NCBI RefSeq assembly: GCF_000374025.1
Contig: NZ_KB893190.1
Span: 1 to 64,000, forward strand
Direction of reading: 5' to 3'
Source of the DNA: Spirosoma panaciterrae DSM 21099
Lineage (GTDB): Bacteria > Bacteroidota > Bacteroidia > Cytophagales > Spirosomataceae
DNA length: 64,000 nt
Shown here piece by piece: positions 34,502 through 44,357 of this stretch. The translations under genes were made by a program, and so were the position numbers. The notes beneath the pieces are model-generated. The model was not told where the DNA came from and made no database searches. It saw only the letters and a program-made list of their open reading frames with translations. Within the stretch, counting starts at the first letter, position 1, and every line of letters begins with the position of its first letter.

Positions 34502-35701
34502 TTAGTTACCCTCACCTGCCATCGGGTCTGCTTTGCCGTCAGGATCACCCGTGACAGTGCCATGCGTGGGTATATTGGCTCCACGAATGTACAGCAAACC
34601 GGCAACGTGTGGGGCCGCCATTGATGTACCACTTAACGTAGCATAGGACGCATTTTTGTAGGTTGATGTGATCCGTACTCCATATGCGCAGACATCGACA
34701 CTACTGCCAAAATTGGAGAAGGAAGCAAACTGATTTTTACTGTCCATGGCCGAAACGGTAAAGACATTAGCATGATTAACTCTTGAAGGTGAATAGTTAT
34801 CGGCGTTTTTGCCATCGTTTCCAGCCGCAATGGCGAACAAAATTCCCAGATTGGCGGCTCGGGTAATGGCGGCATCAAGGGTCGACGATGTGCTTTCACC
34901 ACCCAAACTCAGATTGACGACATCGCCCGACTTCCCATTTTGTGCTACGTAGTTGATGGCTTGAATAATGCCGGAAAGACGGCCTTCTCCCTCATCGTCC
35001 AGTACGCGGAGAGAAACCAGAGTGGCGCCCGATGCGATGCCGGTTACGCCAATACTGTTGTTTTTAGCTCCAATGATACCCGCAATGTGCGTGCCATGTC
35101 CATTTTCATCGTCAGCTGAGGTGTTCCCACTGATGAACGATTTGCTTCGATTGACGTCTACATTCAGATCAGGATGGTCGAGGTCAATGCCTGTGTCGAT
35201 AATCCAGACGGTTTTGCCCGTTTGTAAGTCACCCCGCCCGTAGCCGGTCTGTTTGATATTCCACGACAGCGTAGAGGTCGTTGCTACATCGACACAGCTA
35301 CAGATCGACATAATCCGGTCGGGTTCTACCATTAGTACATTGGGGTCCTGCCGCAACTGCTCGGATTCACGCTCACTGAGATGGGTCAAAAAACTGGTTT
35401 GTTCGCTAGATACCAAAACATCGGCCTGTGTATCGGAAATCTGATAATCGGTCAGAAGTTGCTCGAAGCGGGCTTCTGTAGCGGCTACTCGGGCTCCAGC
35501 TACCCCAGATAGCGTTTGAGTTGGCTGATACGTAACAATATAAGAACCGGCAATGGCAACTCCACTATTGGATGAGGCTTTCACCAGACAATCGGCAGAA
35601 ACGCTGATGGGTTCGACACGGCTATCGGTCTGACAGCCAAACAAGCCAATACCAGCCAGGGCGACGTTGACAAACGTCGCGAACGAGGAAAAACGTCGCA
35701 T
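34502..35701 (-). CDS. S8 family subtilisin-like serine protease, lipoprotein
   Basis: 399 residues from MRRFSSFATF at 35701. A lipobox ends in GLFGC (about residues 18-22), so the enzyme should be lipid-anchored outside the cytoplasm. An I9-type propeptide follows (SYIVTYQPTQTLSG to VLMVEPDR), then the catalytic domain with Asp in IIDTGIDLDHPD, His in NGHGTHIAGI and Ser in LSGTSMAAPHVAG. The catalytic triad is intact. It ends soon after the Ser motif, without extra C-terminal sorting domains. Confidence 0.92.
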   Translation of the reverse strand: MRRFSSFATFVNVALAGIGLFGCQTDSRVEPISVSADCLVKASSNSGVAIAGSYIVTYQPTQTLSGVAGARVAATEARFEQLLTDYQISDTQADVLVSSEQTSFLTHLSERESEQLRQDPNVLMVEPDRIMSICSCVDVATTSTLSWNIKQTGYGRGDLQTGKTVWIIDTGIDLDHPDLNVDVNRSKSFISGNTSADDENGHGTHIAGIIGAKNNSIGVTGIASGATLVSLRVLDDEGEGRLSGIIQAINYVAQNGKSGDVVNLSLGGESTSSTLDAAITRAANLGILFAIAAGNDGKNADNYSPSRVNHANVFTVSAMDSKNQFASFSNFGSSVDVCAYGVRITSTYKNASYATLSGTSMAAPHVAGLLYIRGANIPTHGTVTGDPDGKADPMAGEGN

Positions 35702-35879
35702 AACGTACGAACAGAGATAGAACAATGAAAAGCTGACTTGTAGAGTCTTAGGCCATGTAGGGAAGCGAACGGTACGAAAACTGGTCGGATGGAGAGATGA
35801 ATGCCAGAACCCCTCCACCCACTTTATTCGCTATACGTATAAAACGAAACCCCTGTTGCAACTCTTGCTTTTTAGTCGA

Positions 35880-37727
35880 CTATTTTTGGAGGGTGATTGG
35901 TAAAAACTCAACCCGTCCGGCGCCAGGAAAGTTGGTTATGGCGATGGGCTGACCAAAGTGTGCATGAAATTGAGCAACCTGGCCGGTAGTTAGTAAGTCG
36001 GGGTATAGATTTATGCCGGCGAAGTGGTTCTGTTTCAGGAAATTTTCTAGAAATAACCAATCCTGTTCCGTAAATCGTCGGCCAGGTTTGAGGAGCCGGG
36101 GCCAGCCATCCCGAAGCAAAGGCTGAATCTGATCGGGATGGAGCCGCCCAAAATACTGTCCGACTCCACTTTTATCATAAAACCGACGAAAAGTAAACAC
36201 CGCATTTTGCTGGTCATAATATGGGCAAAGCCCCTCAGGCCCCCCGGGACCATTTGCTCCGATTGCACAGAAGGGCCAATCGAGTACGGCCTGGCCCGGT
36301 TGCCGCCGAACGACAGCACAGTACGCCAATACCCGATCCGAAAGGCTATAACCTGGATAGCGCGTACGCGGATAATAAGCTGTAATCCATTCGGTTAGCA
36401 TCAGGATGGATAGTAGTAAAAGTAGGAGTTGGCTGGAAAGCCGCTGTGGCCATTGTAGGGGAAGCGCTAAAAGACAGAAGAGAACGGGATAAATCAGACT
36501 GGCCCTGCCACCATGCCGATTGAAACTGAACCAGGGAAAAACTTTTAGCGTGGGCAAAAGAACAGGGTGATAGAACAGGCATAAGGTCAGCATCAGCAGG
36601 ATAGGCAACCAAATGGCAACCCGTTGGCGCAATTGCCAGAGTCCAAGGCCTCCCGCTATAATCAGATACAGGCCTGGACTACCTTGCCCGTAGCTCTCAT
36701 AGGCGTCCTGAAACCATTGGTGATAAGGCAGAGCATAGGTGTGCAGACCCGGTACGTGAGGGATCAACAGCCGGATCGGATGTGACCAGGCCCGGATTTC
36801 GGGAACCGCATCAAAATCGAACGCCCAGGCTGTAAACGCAATTTGTAAAGTCAGCGGTAAGTATAGATACAGGCTGAAACCAATCAGCAACGCCCACAGA
36901 GCAATACCTGTCTTCTGAGTTTGCCACTGTTCGTGTAGATAGCCTGTGAAAAGGGGAACCAAGCTTTCTGCTTCTGGTTGCGTTATCCGTTGATCCCGTA
37001 TGTTACGGTATAGAACAAAAACCAGAAATGGGGCAACCAGTGTCGTAAATGTAAGAGCGAAGCCTGCAACATAACCCAGCTCCTGACCCAGTACCTGAAC
37101 ATGCAGCCAGACCCAGGCGAGTACGTAGGGCAGTGAAATTGGTTTTTTTTCGGCAGCATCGTACAACAATCGGTACGTAGCAATCATACACAGAATTGTC
37201 CAATGACCAACGCCCACGTTCATGTGAACGGGGAATTTGTAGATTCCGTAAATGTTCAATACCGATACGATGAGTCCTGTCAGAGACGCTTTCAGTTTGC
37301 CAAATCGGGGCTGTACCAGTAGAAACGTGCCAATCGCTGCTACCAGTAGAGTATATAGATAATAGCTTTGAAGGTAAGGCCCTGGTCCCTTGAAAAAGAG
37401 ATAACAGGCTCGGTACCAGTAATCCCGCTCGAATCCCCAATCCAGAAAAACCTGATTTGTACCATACGGATAAAACGTTTGGGTATTGACCAGATTCAGA
37501 TGAGGAAACGGATTGAATGACAGATTCTTTGTAAAAAAATAGCCAACGTATTCAAATTGATCGGTGTCATTTCCATCGGAGAGTGGATGGTGAAAGTCAC
37601 CGATAATTCCGCAGCCGAGTAGAGTCGTCAGGGTGCCTAAACCGATCAGCCAGACCCAGTAGTACGGATCAGTAGCGACTACAGATGAACTGGTTAGGGT
37701 AGAGGAAACAGACGGGCGGATTCGATT
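35880..37727 (-). CDS. polytopic membrane protein, possible GT-C-type glycosyltransferase
   Basis: 615 residues from MNRIRPSVSS at 37727. About 10-12 hydrophobic helices; a first large periplasmic loop with GDFHHPLSDGNDTDQFEYVG and NPFPHLNLVNTQTFYP; and a C-terminal soluble part (about residues 490-615). This resembles lipid-linked-sugar-dependent glycosyltransferases of the GT-C fold, in which acidic residues in the first loop are catalytic, but no diagnostic motif confirms it. Downstream of it is the protease gene, same strand, 178 bases away. Confidence 0.6.
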   Translation of the reverse strand, partial: NRIRPSVSSTLTSSSVVATDPYYWVWLIGLGTLTTLLGCGIIGDFHHPLSDGNDTDQFEYVGYFFTKNLSFNPFPHLNLVNTQTFYPYGTNQVFLDWGFERDYWYRACYLFFKGPGPYLQSYYLYTLLVAAIGTFLLVQPRFGKLKASLTGLIVSVLNIYGIYKFPVHMNVGVGHWTILCMIATYRLLYDAAEKKPISLPYVLAWVWLHVQVLGQELGYVAGFALTFTTLVAPFLVFVLYRNIRDQRITQPEAESLVPLFTGYLHEQWQTQKTGIALWALLIGFSLYLYLPLTLQIAFTAWAFDFDAVPEIRAWSHPIRLLIPHVPGLHTYALPYHQWFQDAYESYGQGSPGLYLIIAGGLGLWQLRQRVAIWLPILLMLTLCLFYHPVLLPTLKVFPWFSFNRHGGRASLIYPVLFCLLALPLQWPQRLSSQLLLLLLSILMLTEWITAYYPRTRYPGYSLSDRVLAYCAVVRRQPGQAVLDWPFCAIGANGPGGPEGLCPYYDQQNAVFTFRRFYDKSGVGQYFGRLHPDQIQPLLRDGWPRLLKPGRRFTEQDWLFLENFLKQNHFAGINLYPDLLTTGQVAQFHAHFGQPIAITNFPGAGRVEFLPITLQK

Positions 37728-37786
37728 CATCAGGAAGTTTATGCATTCATCGGCCGATGCGATAGGCAAAAGTCTTGGTAAACGGC

Positions 37787-37794
37787 TATTTTTG
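37787..37794 (+). promoter_or_regulatory. -7 promoter box of leuS
   Basis: TATTTTTG, exact TAnnTTTG match, giving a leader of about 70 nt that contains two mirrored hairpins. Confidence 0.55.
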
Positions 37795-37807
37795 CAAGAA
37801 AACAAGT

Positions 37808-37862
37808 CATGCGGCTGAAAAGCCGACGAATCTTTGCAATCGTTTGCGGCTTTTCAGCCGCG
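37808..37862 (+). repeat. two mirrored 5-bp tetraloop hairpins in the leuS leader
   Basis: CGGCTGAAAAGCCG (stem CGGCT/AGCCG with GAAA loop) and, some 22 bases later, its complement-like CGGCTTTTCAGCCG (loop TTTC). The two units can also pair with each other as one 15-bp stem. A second -7-like AATCTTTG lies in the spacer. Confidence 0.65.
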
Positions 37863-37870
37863 TTATCATT

Positions 37871-40735
37871 ATGGCCGACTATAACCACCGCGAAACCGAA
37901 CAAAAATGGCAACGGTTTTGGGACGAACACCAGACCTACCAGCCCGAAGCCAACACCAGCAAGCCCAAGTATTATGTGCTCGATATGTTTCCGTACCCAT
38001 CCGGGGCCGGATTACACGTTGGTCACCCGCTTGGCTACATTGCGTCGGACATTGTGGCGCGGTATAAGCGACTGAGAGGCTACAACGTTTTGCACCCAAT
38101 GGGCTTCGACTCGTTTGGGCTTCCGGCCGAACAGTATGCCATCCAGACAGGGCAGCACCCGGCCATTACGACCGAGCAAAATCGCGCCCGGTATATCGAA
38201 CAGTTGAAAAATATTGGCTTTAGCTTCGACTGGAGCCGAGAGGTTCGCACCTCCGATCCGGCTTATTATAAATGGACTCAGTGGATATTCATGGAATTGT
38301 TTCGCTCGTGGTATAACCGTGATACCGACCGGGCCGAACCGATTGAAACGTTGCTGGAAAAATTCGCAACCAACGGGACTATCGATGTCAACGCCGTATG
38401 TGACGATGATGCACCGAGCTTTACAGCCGCCGAGTGGAATGCCATGTCGGCCGAAGAATCGTATAAAATTACCCTGAAATACCGCCTGACCTACCTGGCC
38501 GATGCTGTCGTGAACTGGTGCCCGGCTTTGGGTACGGTATTGGCAAACGATGAGGTGAAAGATGGCGTTTCGGAACGGGGTGGCTACCCAGTCGAGCAAA
38601 AATTGATGCGTCAGTGGATGATGCGCATTACCGCCTACGCCGACCGTTTGCTCACGGGTCTGGATACCATCGACTGGACCGAATCGCTGAAGGAACAGCA
38701 ACGCAACTGGATCGGTAAGAGTGTTGGGGCCAGTGTGAAATTTGCCGTAGCGAGTAGCGAGGAACGAGGAGCGGGGAGTGATGCGCCAGCAAATTCTCAC
38801 CCCTATATCGAAGTGTTTACTACCCGCGTAGATACCATTTATGGGGTTACGTTTATGGTGCTGGCGCCTGAACATGAGCTGGTTCCACAATTGACTACAC
38901 CCAATCAACGCGAAGCCGTAGAAGCCTATATCCATGCGGCCAAAATGCGTTCGGAGCGGGATCGTATGGCCGAAACTAAGGTTGTTTCAGGGGTGTTTAC
39001 GGGTAGCTACTGCCTCAATCCATTCAACAACGAGAAGGTTCCTATCTATCTGGCCGACTACGTACTGGCTGGCTACGGTACAGGGGCCGTGATGGCCGTA
39101 CCATCCGGTGACCAACGTGACTGGAATTTTGCCACGCATTTCGGGTTGCCCATCATCCCGATTCTGGATGCTCAGAAAGACATCGATCAGCAGGCTGACA
39201 ATACCAAAGAAGGCCATTACATCAATTCGGGTATTATCAATGGCATGACCTATAAAGAGGCAACCGCTACCTTGATCGCCTGGCTTGAAGAGCGTGGCCT
39301 GGGTCGGGGTAAGGTGAATTTTCGGATGCGGGATGCCGTATTCAGCCGCCAGCGGTATTGGGGTGAGCCGGTTCCGGTTTATTTCAAGAATGATCGCAAC
39401 GGCCAACCGTTGCCCTACTTAATTGACGAAAGCGATTTGCCGCTGGAACTGCCCGCTATTGATAAATACCTGCCCACCGAAACGGGTGAGCCGCCACTAG
39501 GGCGGGCTGAGGACTGGAAATACAAGGGGCAATACGAGTATGAATTGAGTACTATGCCGGGTTGGGCTGGTTCATCATGGTACTGGTACCGCTACATGGA
39601 CCCGAACAACAATACGGCCTTTGCCAGTAAGGAAGCAATTAACTATTGGCAGAATGTGGATCTGTACATCGGCGGCACCGAACATGCGACGGGGCACCTG
39701 CTGTATAGTCGTTTCTGGAACAAATTCCTGAAAGACCGGGGCTATGTACCGCAGGAAGAACCATTCAAAAAGCTGATCAACCAGGGCATGATTCAGGGTC
39801 GGTCGAATTTCGTGTACCGGATAAAAGGAACCGGACAGGAGGGAGTTTCCCCTGTTTTCGTCTCGCTGAGTCAAATTAACGGGCAGGACGTAACACCCTT
39901 GCATGCCGATGTAAATATGGTTGAAAACGACGTTTTGAATCTTGAAGCCTTCAAAGCAGCCCGGCCCGATTTAACAGAGGATGCTGAGTTTATTACTGAA
40001 CCGGATGGTCGTTACATCGTTGGGGCTGAGGTTGAAAAAATGTCGAAGTCAAAGTTCAACGTCGTCAATCCCGACATGATCGTTGAAAAGTATGGCGCTG
40101 ACGTGCTTCGGTTGTACGAAATGTTTCTGGGGCCGCTGGAGCAGGCGAAACCCTGGAATACCAACGGCATCGACGGGGTATATCGGTTTATTCGAAAGTT
40201 CTGGCGGTTGTTCTATAAAGATAATGCCGACGGTACGAATACCTGGCTGGTGACGGACGAGCAGCCTACGCCTGCCGAGCTGAAGATTCTGCACAAGACA
40301 ATTCAGAAGGCCGAAGGCGATATTGAACTCTATTCGTTCAATACATCGGTCAGTGCGTTTATGGTCTGTGTCAACGAGTTAACAGCGTTAAATTGCCGCA
40401 AACGGGCCATTTTGCAGGATTTGGTGCTGATTTTGTCACCCTATGCTCCACACATCACGGAAGAGCTTTGGGCTGCACTAGGCAACGAACCCGGCACGAT
40501 TTCGAAAGCGAACTTCCCGATATTCAATCCGGCGTATCTGGTGGAAGATGCCTTTGAATACCCAATTCAGATCAACGGGAAAGTGCGTACCACCATTAGC
40601 TTCTCGCTGGACCGGGCACCAACCGATATTGAAAAGGAAGTGCTGGCCGATGAGATCGTTCAGAAATGGCTGGACGGAAAGTCACCCAAAAAAGTGGTCG
40701 TCGTTCCCAAACGCATCGTAAACGTCGTGATCTAA
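37871..40735 (+). CDS. leuS: leucine--tRNA ligase
   Basis: 954 residues from [14 protein letters not shown] at 37871; the frame is open further upstream but would read through the hairpin pair. Class I motifs: HIGH-type [14 protein letters not shown] (about 45-58) and [10 protein letters not shown]. The CP1 editing domain has [11 protein letters not shown] and the conserved Asp region. At residues 293-304, before the editing-domain TTRVDT motif, there is a low-complexity insertion ([12 protein letters not shown]) encoded by a heptamer tandem repeat. It charges tRNA-Leu. Confidence 0.96.
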   Translation: MADYNHRETEQKWQRFWDEHQTYQPEANTSKPKYYVLDMFPYPSGAGLHVGHPLGYIASDIVARYKRLRGYNVLHPMGFDSFGLPAEQYAIQTGQHPAITTEQNRARYIEQLKNIGFSFDWSREVRTSDPAYYKWTQWIFMELFRSWYNRDTDRAEPIETLLEKFATNGTIDVNAVCDDDAPSFTAAEWNAMSAEESYKITLKYRLTYLADAVVNWCPALGTVLANDEVKDGVSERGGYPVEQKLMRQWMMRITAYADRLLTGLDTIDWTESLKEQQRNWIGKSVGASVKFAVASSEERGAGSDAPANSHPYIEVFTTRVDTIYGVTFMVLAPEHELVPQLTTPNQREAVEAYIHAAKMRSERDRMAETKVVSGVFTGSYCLNPFNNEKVPIYLADYVLAGYGTGAVMAVPSGDQRDWNFATHFGLPIIPILDAQKDIDQQADNTKEGHYINSGIINGMTYKEATATLIAWLEERGLGRGKVNFRMRDAVFSRQRYWGEPVPVYFKNDRNGQPLPYLIDESDLPLELPAIDKYLPTETGEPPLGRAEDWKYKGQYEYELSTMPGWAGSSWYWYRYMDPNNNTAFASKEAINYWQNVDLYIGGTEHATGHLLYSRFWNKFLKDRGYVPQEEPFKKLINQGMIQGRSNFVYRIKGTGQEGVSPVFVSLSQINGQDVTPLHADVNMVENDVLNLEAFKAARPDLTEDAEFITEPDGRYIVGAEVEKMSKSKFNVVNPDMIVEKYGADVLRLYEMFLGPLEQAKPWNTNGIDGVYRFIRKFWRLFYKDNADGTNTWLVTDEQPTPAELKILHKTIQKAEGDIELYSFNTSVSAFMVCVNELTALNCRKRAILQDLVLILSPYAPHITEELWAALGNEPGTISKANFPIFNPAYLVEDAFEYPIQINGKVRTTISFSLDRAPTDIEKEVLADEIVQKWLDGKSPKKVVVVPKRIVNVVI
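38747..38781 (+). repeat. heptamer tandem repeat inside leuS
   Basis: Five degenerate 7-mers in a row: GTAGCGA, GTAGCGA, GGAACGA, GGAGCGG, GGAGTGA. They look like one arm of the intergenic hairpins. A weak counterpart, TTCTCACCCC at 38794-38803, could pair with the last unit. Confidence 0.7.
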
Positions 40736-40776
40736 ACGAAGAAGGGGTGGTTCAGCGAACCACCCCTTCTTCGTTT
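40734..40776. terminator. bidirectional terminator after leuS
   Basis: Perfect 20-bp stem (40734-40753 with 40757-40776) with a 3-nt loop, starting in the leuS stop codon. It lies between the convergent leuS and LLM oxidoreductase genes. Confidence 0.88.
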
Positions 40777-40806
40777 ATAAAGCTGTTTAAACTTTTGAAA
40801 TCAAGC

Positions 40807-41826
40807 TTACGAAACGGGCATAAACTGGGGCTGCTGAGTGGCCAGTGCATCACGTACCTGAGCCGTCAGGGTAAGTGAATATTGGCGGGCGTCGTGGTCG
40901 AAAATGGGGGCAGAGAGGATCAATTCATCCGCCTGGGTTTGTTCCAGAAAGGTTCCTAGTTGCCGCTGCACCGTTTTGGGTGAACCGACCACCGCGTATT
41001 TGAAAACCGAATCGATGCCCGCCAGTTCGTAGTCCGACCATTGAGCAGTCAGATCATCGACGGGTGGTTGCATCTGGCGGGCCTTCCCCCTACGGATGTA
41101 CAGGAATTGTTGTTGAACCGAGGTGAACAACCGTTCGGCTTCCCGGTCGGTATCGGCCACAATTACATTGGCGGCTACCATAGCATACGGTTTGTCAAGT
41201 TGGGCCGATGGGGTGAAGTGGGTGCGGTACACATGCAGGGCGTGCATCAGATCTTTGGGCGCAAAATGCGAAGCAAAGGCATAGGGAAGCCCAAGCATAG
41301 CGGCCAGTTGGGCTCCAAACAGGCTGGAACCGAGTATCCAGATCGGTACATTGAGTCCATTGCCAGGAACAGCCTGAACAAACTGATTGGAATCGTCGGG
41401 TTGAAAATACTGCATCAGCTCAACCACATCCTGCGGAAACGTATCCGGGCCGTTGGCATCCCGTCGTAGAGCGCGTGCAGTAACCTGATCGGAACCCGGA
41501 GCGCGGCCCAGGCCCAGATCGATACGACCGGGATAAAGAGATTCAAGCGTACCAAATTGCTCGGCAATGACCAGGGGCGAGTGATTAGGCAGCATAATAC
41601 CGCCCGAACCCACGCGGATGGTTTTGGTACCACCTGCTACATACCCAATCACGACTGAGGTAGCAGCACTGGCTACACCCGGCATGTTGTGGTGTTCGGC
41701 CAGCCAGTACCGATTATAGCCTAACGATTCGGCATGTTGCGCCAGATTGAGTGTATTGCGTAACGCCTGAGAAGCCGTGTTTCCGGCAACGATGGGCGAT
41801 AAATCCAGAATTGAAAAGGGAATCAT
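40807..41826 (-). CDS. LLM class flavin-dependent oxidoreductase (luciferase-like)
   Basis: 339 residues from [12 protein letters not shown] at 41826. TIM-barrel signatures: [39 protein letters not shown] and [14 protein letters not shown]. This is the YhbW/LuxA-like group that uses reduced flavin to oxidise an unknown substrate. Upstream in-frame codons lack family homology, so the internal ATG was chosen. Confidence 0.92.
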   Translation of the reverse strand: MIPFSILDLSPIVAGNTASQALRNTLNLAQHAESLGYNRYWLAEHHNMPGVASAATSVVIGYVAGGTKTIRVGSGGIMLPNHSPLVIAEQFGTLESLYPGRIDLGLGRAPGSDQVTARALRRDANGPDTFPQDVVELMQYFQPDDSNQFVQAVPGNGLNVPIWILGSSLFGAQLAAMLGLPYAFASHFAPKDLMHALHVYRTHFTPSAQLDKPYAMVAANVIVADTDREAERLFTSVQQQFLYIRRGKARQMQPPVDDLTAQWSDYELAGIDSVFKYAVVGSPKTVQRQLGTFLEQTQADELILSAPIFDHDARQYSLTLTAQVRDALATQQPQFMPVS

Positions 41827-41988
41827 AACAGGATAAGCTTGTGATGTGTGCGGGAGATCATCGGGCTCCCGATGCTGAATCCGCCTAGATTCGGCGTACA
41901 TTTGTAGTTTATCAACAATACATCTCATTCGATCGGTTCCTTCTGCACGCTTACTGTATGCTGGAAGAAACCGACCATTTTACGGAAA

Positions 41989-42876
41989 ATGCGTTTAACA
42001 CATCTTTTACTTGCGGGGGTAATCGTTGGGGTGTCTGCCTGCGCTCCCAGAACATCGACAAATCTGTCGAAGAGCAGTGCTGAAGATTTTTTTCAGTACA
42101 AGCCGAATCGTGCCCCCCTTATATCTGTACACCGGGGTGGTGGCGATTTGAAAGGTTACCCCGAAAACTGCATCGAATCGTTTGCCTACGTCGCCCAGCA
42201 GATCGGTTCGCCCTCACACCCGGCTATTATCGAATGTGACATTGACCTGACAAAAGATAGTGTGATGGTAATGATGCATGATGCTACCCTCGATCGGACG
42301 ACCAACGGTACGGGTAAGCTGATTGATAAAACCTATGCTGAATTGGGCCAGTACCGTTTGGAGGATAATATGGGCAATCTGACTCCCTACAAAATTCCAA
42401 CCCTGGAGCAGGTACTGCGCTGGGGAAAGAACAAAGTCCGGTTTACGCTCGATGTAAAGCGAAACGTGTCGTTTGCCAGCGTGGTGGATATGATTCACAG
42501 GACGGGAGCTAGCGATGACGCCTGTGTGATTACCTACAATGCACAGGATGCGGGTAAAATCCACCAGCTGGACCCGAACCTGATGCTTTCGGTCACGATT
42601 CGGAATCGGGCCGAATACGATCGGTTGCGCGAAGCTGGCGTTCCCGATAACCGGATGGTGGCTTTCGTAGGGGTCAAAGAACCCGATGCTGATCTCTATT
42701 CGTTTTTGCATCAGAAAGGTATCGCCACGATTCTCGGCACGCTCGGCAACCTTGATAAGCAGGCGGCTGCCAGGGGCGATCAGGTATACAATACATTCGT
42801 TCAACACGGAGCCGATGTTATGTCGACCGATCGCCCGCTCGAAATGGCGCGCGTATTGTATCCGGCAAGTAAGTAA
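41989..42876 (+). CDS. glycerophosphodiester phosphodiesterase family lipoprotein
   Basis: 295 residues. Lipoprotein signal with lipobox VSAC (residues 15-18). The catalytic domain has HRGGGDLKGYPENCIES with the first His, ECDIDLTKDSV and MHDATLDRTTNGTG. It hydrolyses glycerophosphodiesters in the periplasm to glycerol-3-phosphate and alcohols. It may be co-transcribed with the MFS gene 54 bases downstream. Confidence 0.92.
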   Translation: MRLTHLLLAGVIVGVSACAPRTSTNLSKSSAEDFFQYKPNRAPLISVHRGGGDLKGYPENCIESFAYVAQQIGSPSHPAIIECDIDLTKDSVMVMMHDATLDRTTNGTGKLIDKTYAELGQYRLEDNMGNLTPYKIPTLEQVLRWGKNKVRFTLDVKRNVSFASVVDMIHRTGASDDACVITYNAQDAGKIHQLDPNLMLSVTIRNRAEYDRLREAGVPDNRMVAFVGVKEPDADLYSFLHQKGIATILGTLGNLDKQAAARGDQVYNTFVQHGADVMSTDRPLEMARVLYPASK

Positions 42877-42930
42877 AGCTAAACCGTTGCTTACAGGTAC
42901 TCCTCACGTTCCTAAACCCATCCTGATCCT

Positions 42931-44274
42931 TTGTTACATTCGAATTATCGGTGGCGGATTATTGCGCTGCTGTTTCTGGCTACCACCATCAATTACGTTG
43001 ACCGACAGGTGCTTTCGTTCGTTATGACGGATGAAGGGTTCAAGAAAACCTTGTTGGGGCTAACTCCTGATGCCCTGCTGACTGACGAGCATCTGAAGCA
43101 GTTCCGAATTCAGATGGGATTGATCGATTCGGCATTTAAAGCCACCTACGCCATCGGTTTTCTGCTGATTGGCTGGCTTATCGACCGGGTGGGTACAAAG
43201 AAAGGGTTTTCGATTGGGATGGCGGTCTGGAGTCTGGCTAGTATTGTATCCGGATTTGTGTCGTCGGCCGGGCAGTTTGCGGTTGTCCGGGCTGTACTGG
43301 GCCTTGGCGAAGCGGCTAACTTTCCGTCGGCGATGAAGGCCATTGCCGAGTGGTTTCCCAAGCGTGAGCGGTCAACGGCTACGGGTATCCTGAATGCAGG
43401 GTCCAATATGGGGGTGATTACTACGGCCTTGCTGGTCCCATTTCTGATGCAGCAGTTTGGCTGGCGGGGCGCCTTCCTTATTTCGGCCGTGCTGGGTGTG
43501 CTGATGCTTGTGATCTGGTGGGTGAGTTATGCGAAGCCTGAAGAAACCCCCGGCCTTTCTGAGTCGGAGTTTCAGTATATTCAGGAAGAACGAGACGCGC
43601 CCCGTAAAGCGGTATCGAACAGTCGGTACTCGTGGGGGAAACTACTTGGATTCCGACAAACCTGGGCGTTTTGCTCTGGCAAAATCTTTGCCGATCCGGT
43701 CTGGTTCTTTTACCTGACGTGGCTGCCAGATTTTCTGTTAACCAACAACCAGCTCGATCAAAAACTGGATCTGAAAAACTTCGGGATTCCGTTCCTGATC
43801 ATCTACGCTGTGTCCGATATAGGGAGCGTTTTTTTTGGGTGGCTGGCAACCTACTGGATGAAAAACGGCTGGTCTGAAAACAGGGCTCGTAAATTGGCTA
43901 TGCTCCTTTGTGCGCTCTCCGTTACACCCATTTACCTGATTCCATCCGTCCATAGCTTTGCTGGTGTAGTCGCCTTACTGGCACTGGCAACGGCGGCCCA
44001 TCAGGGGTGGTCGACCAACGTATACGCATTGTCTACGACCTTGTTTCCGGGGGATTCGGTGGCTACAGCTACTGGAATTGGCGGGTTTATGGGCGGAATG
44101 ATCAGTATGGGCGTTGCTGCGGCTACGGGCTTCATTGTGGCTTCTTTCGGGTATAAACCCATGTTTGTATTTGCCAGTTGTTCCTATTTGATTGGATTGG
44201 TCGTTATTCATCTGGTCCTGCCTGTTCTTCGCCCTATCGAAACGTTGCCAGAACGGGCCGGGGCCACCGTTTAA
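42931..44274 (+). CDS. MFS transporter, anion:cation symporter (ExuT-like) family
   Basis: 447 residues with 12 predicted helices, starting at TTG 42931 (an ATG start would remove the first helix). It has NYVDRQVLSF at the first helix, DRVGTKKGFSIG in the loop 2-3 signature and GLGEAANFPSAMKAIAEWFP. The ACS branch imports hexuronates, galactonate and similar sugar acids. The dehydrogenase gene 84 bases downstream supports a sugar-acid route. Confidence 0.88.
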   Translation: MLHSNYRWRIIALLFLATTINYVDRQVLSFVMTDEGFKKTLLGLTPDALLTDEHLKQFRIQMGLIDSAFKATYAIGFLLIGWLIDRVGTKKGFSIGMAVWSLASIVSGFVSSAGQFAVVRAVLGLGEAANFPSAMKAIAEWFPKRERSTATGILNAGSNMGVITTALLVPFLMQQFGWRGAFLISAVLGVLMLVIWWVSYAKPEETPGLSESEFQYIQEERDAPRKAVSNSRYSWGKLLGFRQTWAFCSGKIFADPVWFFYLTWLPDFLLTNNQLDQKLDLKNFGIPFLIIYAVSDIGSVFFGWLATYWMKNGWSENRARKLAMLLCALSVTPIYLIPSVHSFAGVVALLALATAAHQGWSTNVYALSTTLFPGDSVATATGIGGFMGGMISMGVAAATGFIVASFGYKPMFVFASCSYLIGLVVIHLVLPVLRPIETLPERAGATV

Positions 44275-44357
44275 ATTCGTCCGACATTCAGCGGATCGCA
44301 TGCCATGACCAGGCATGACAAAAAAGGCTACAGATGACGATTAATGACTAACACCTA

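Noticed and set aside
37775-37870. N-terminal extension of leuS
   Set aside because: It would translate a promoter box and hairpin pair and has no LeuRS homology; ATG 37871 fits the family start.
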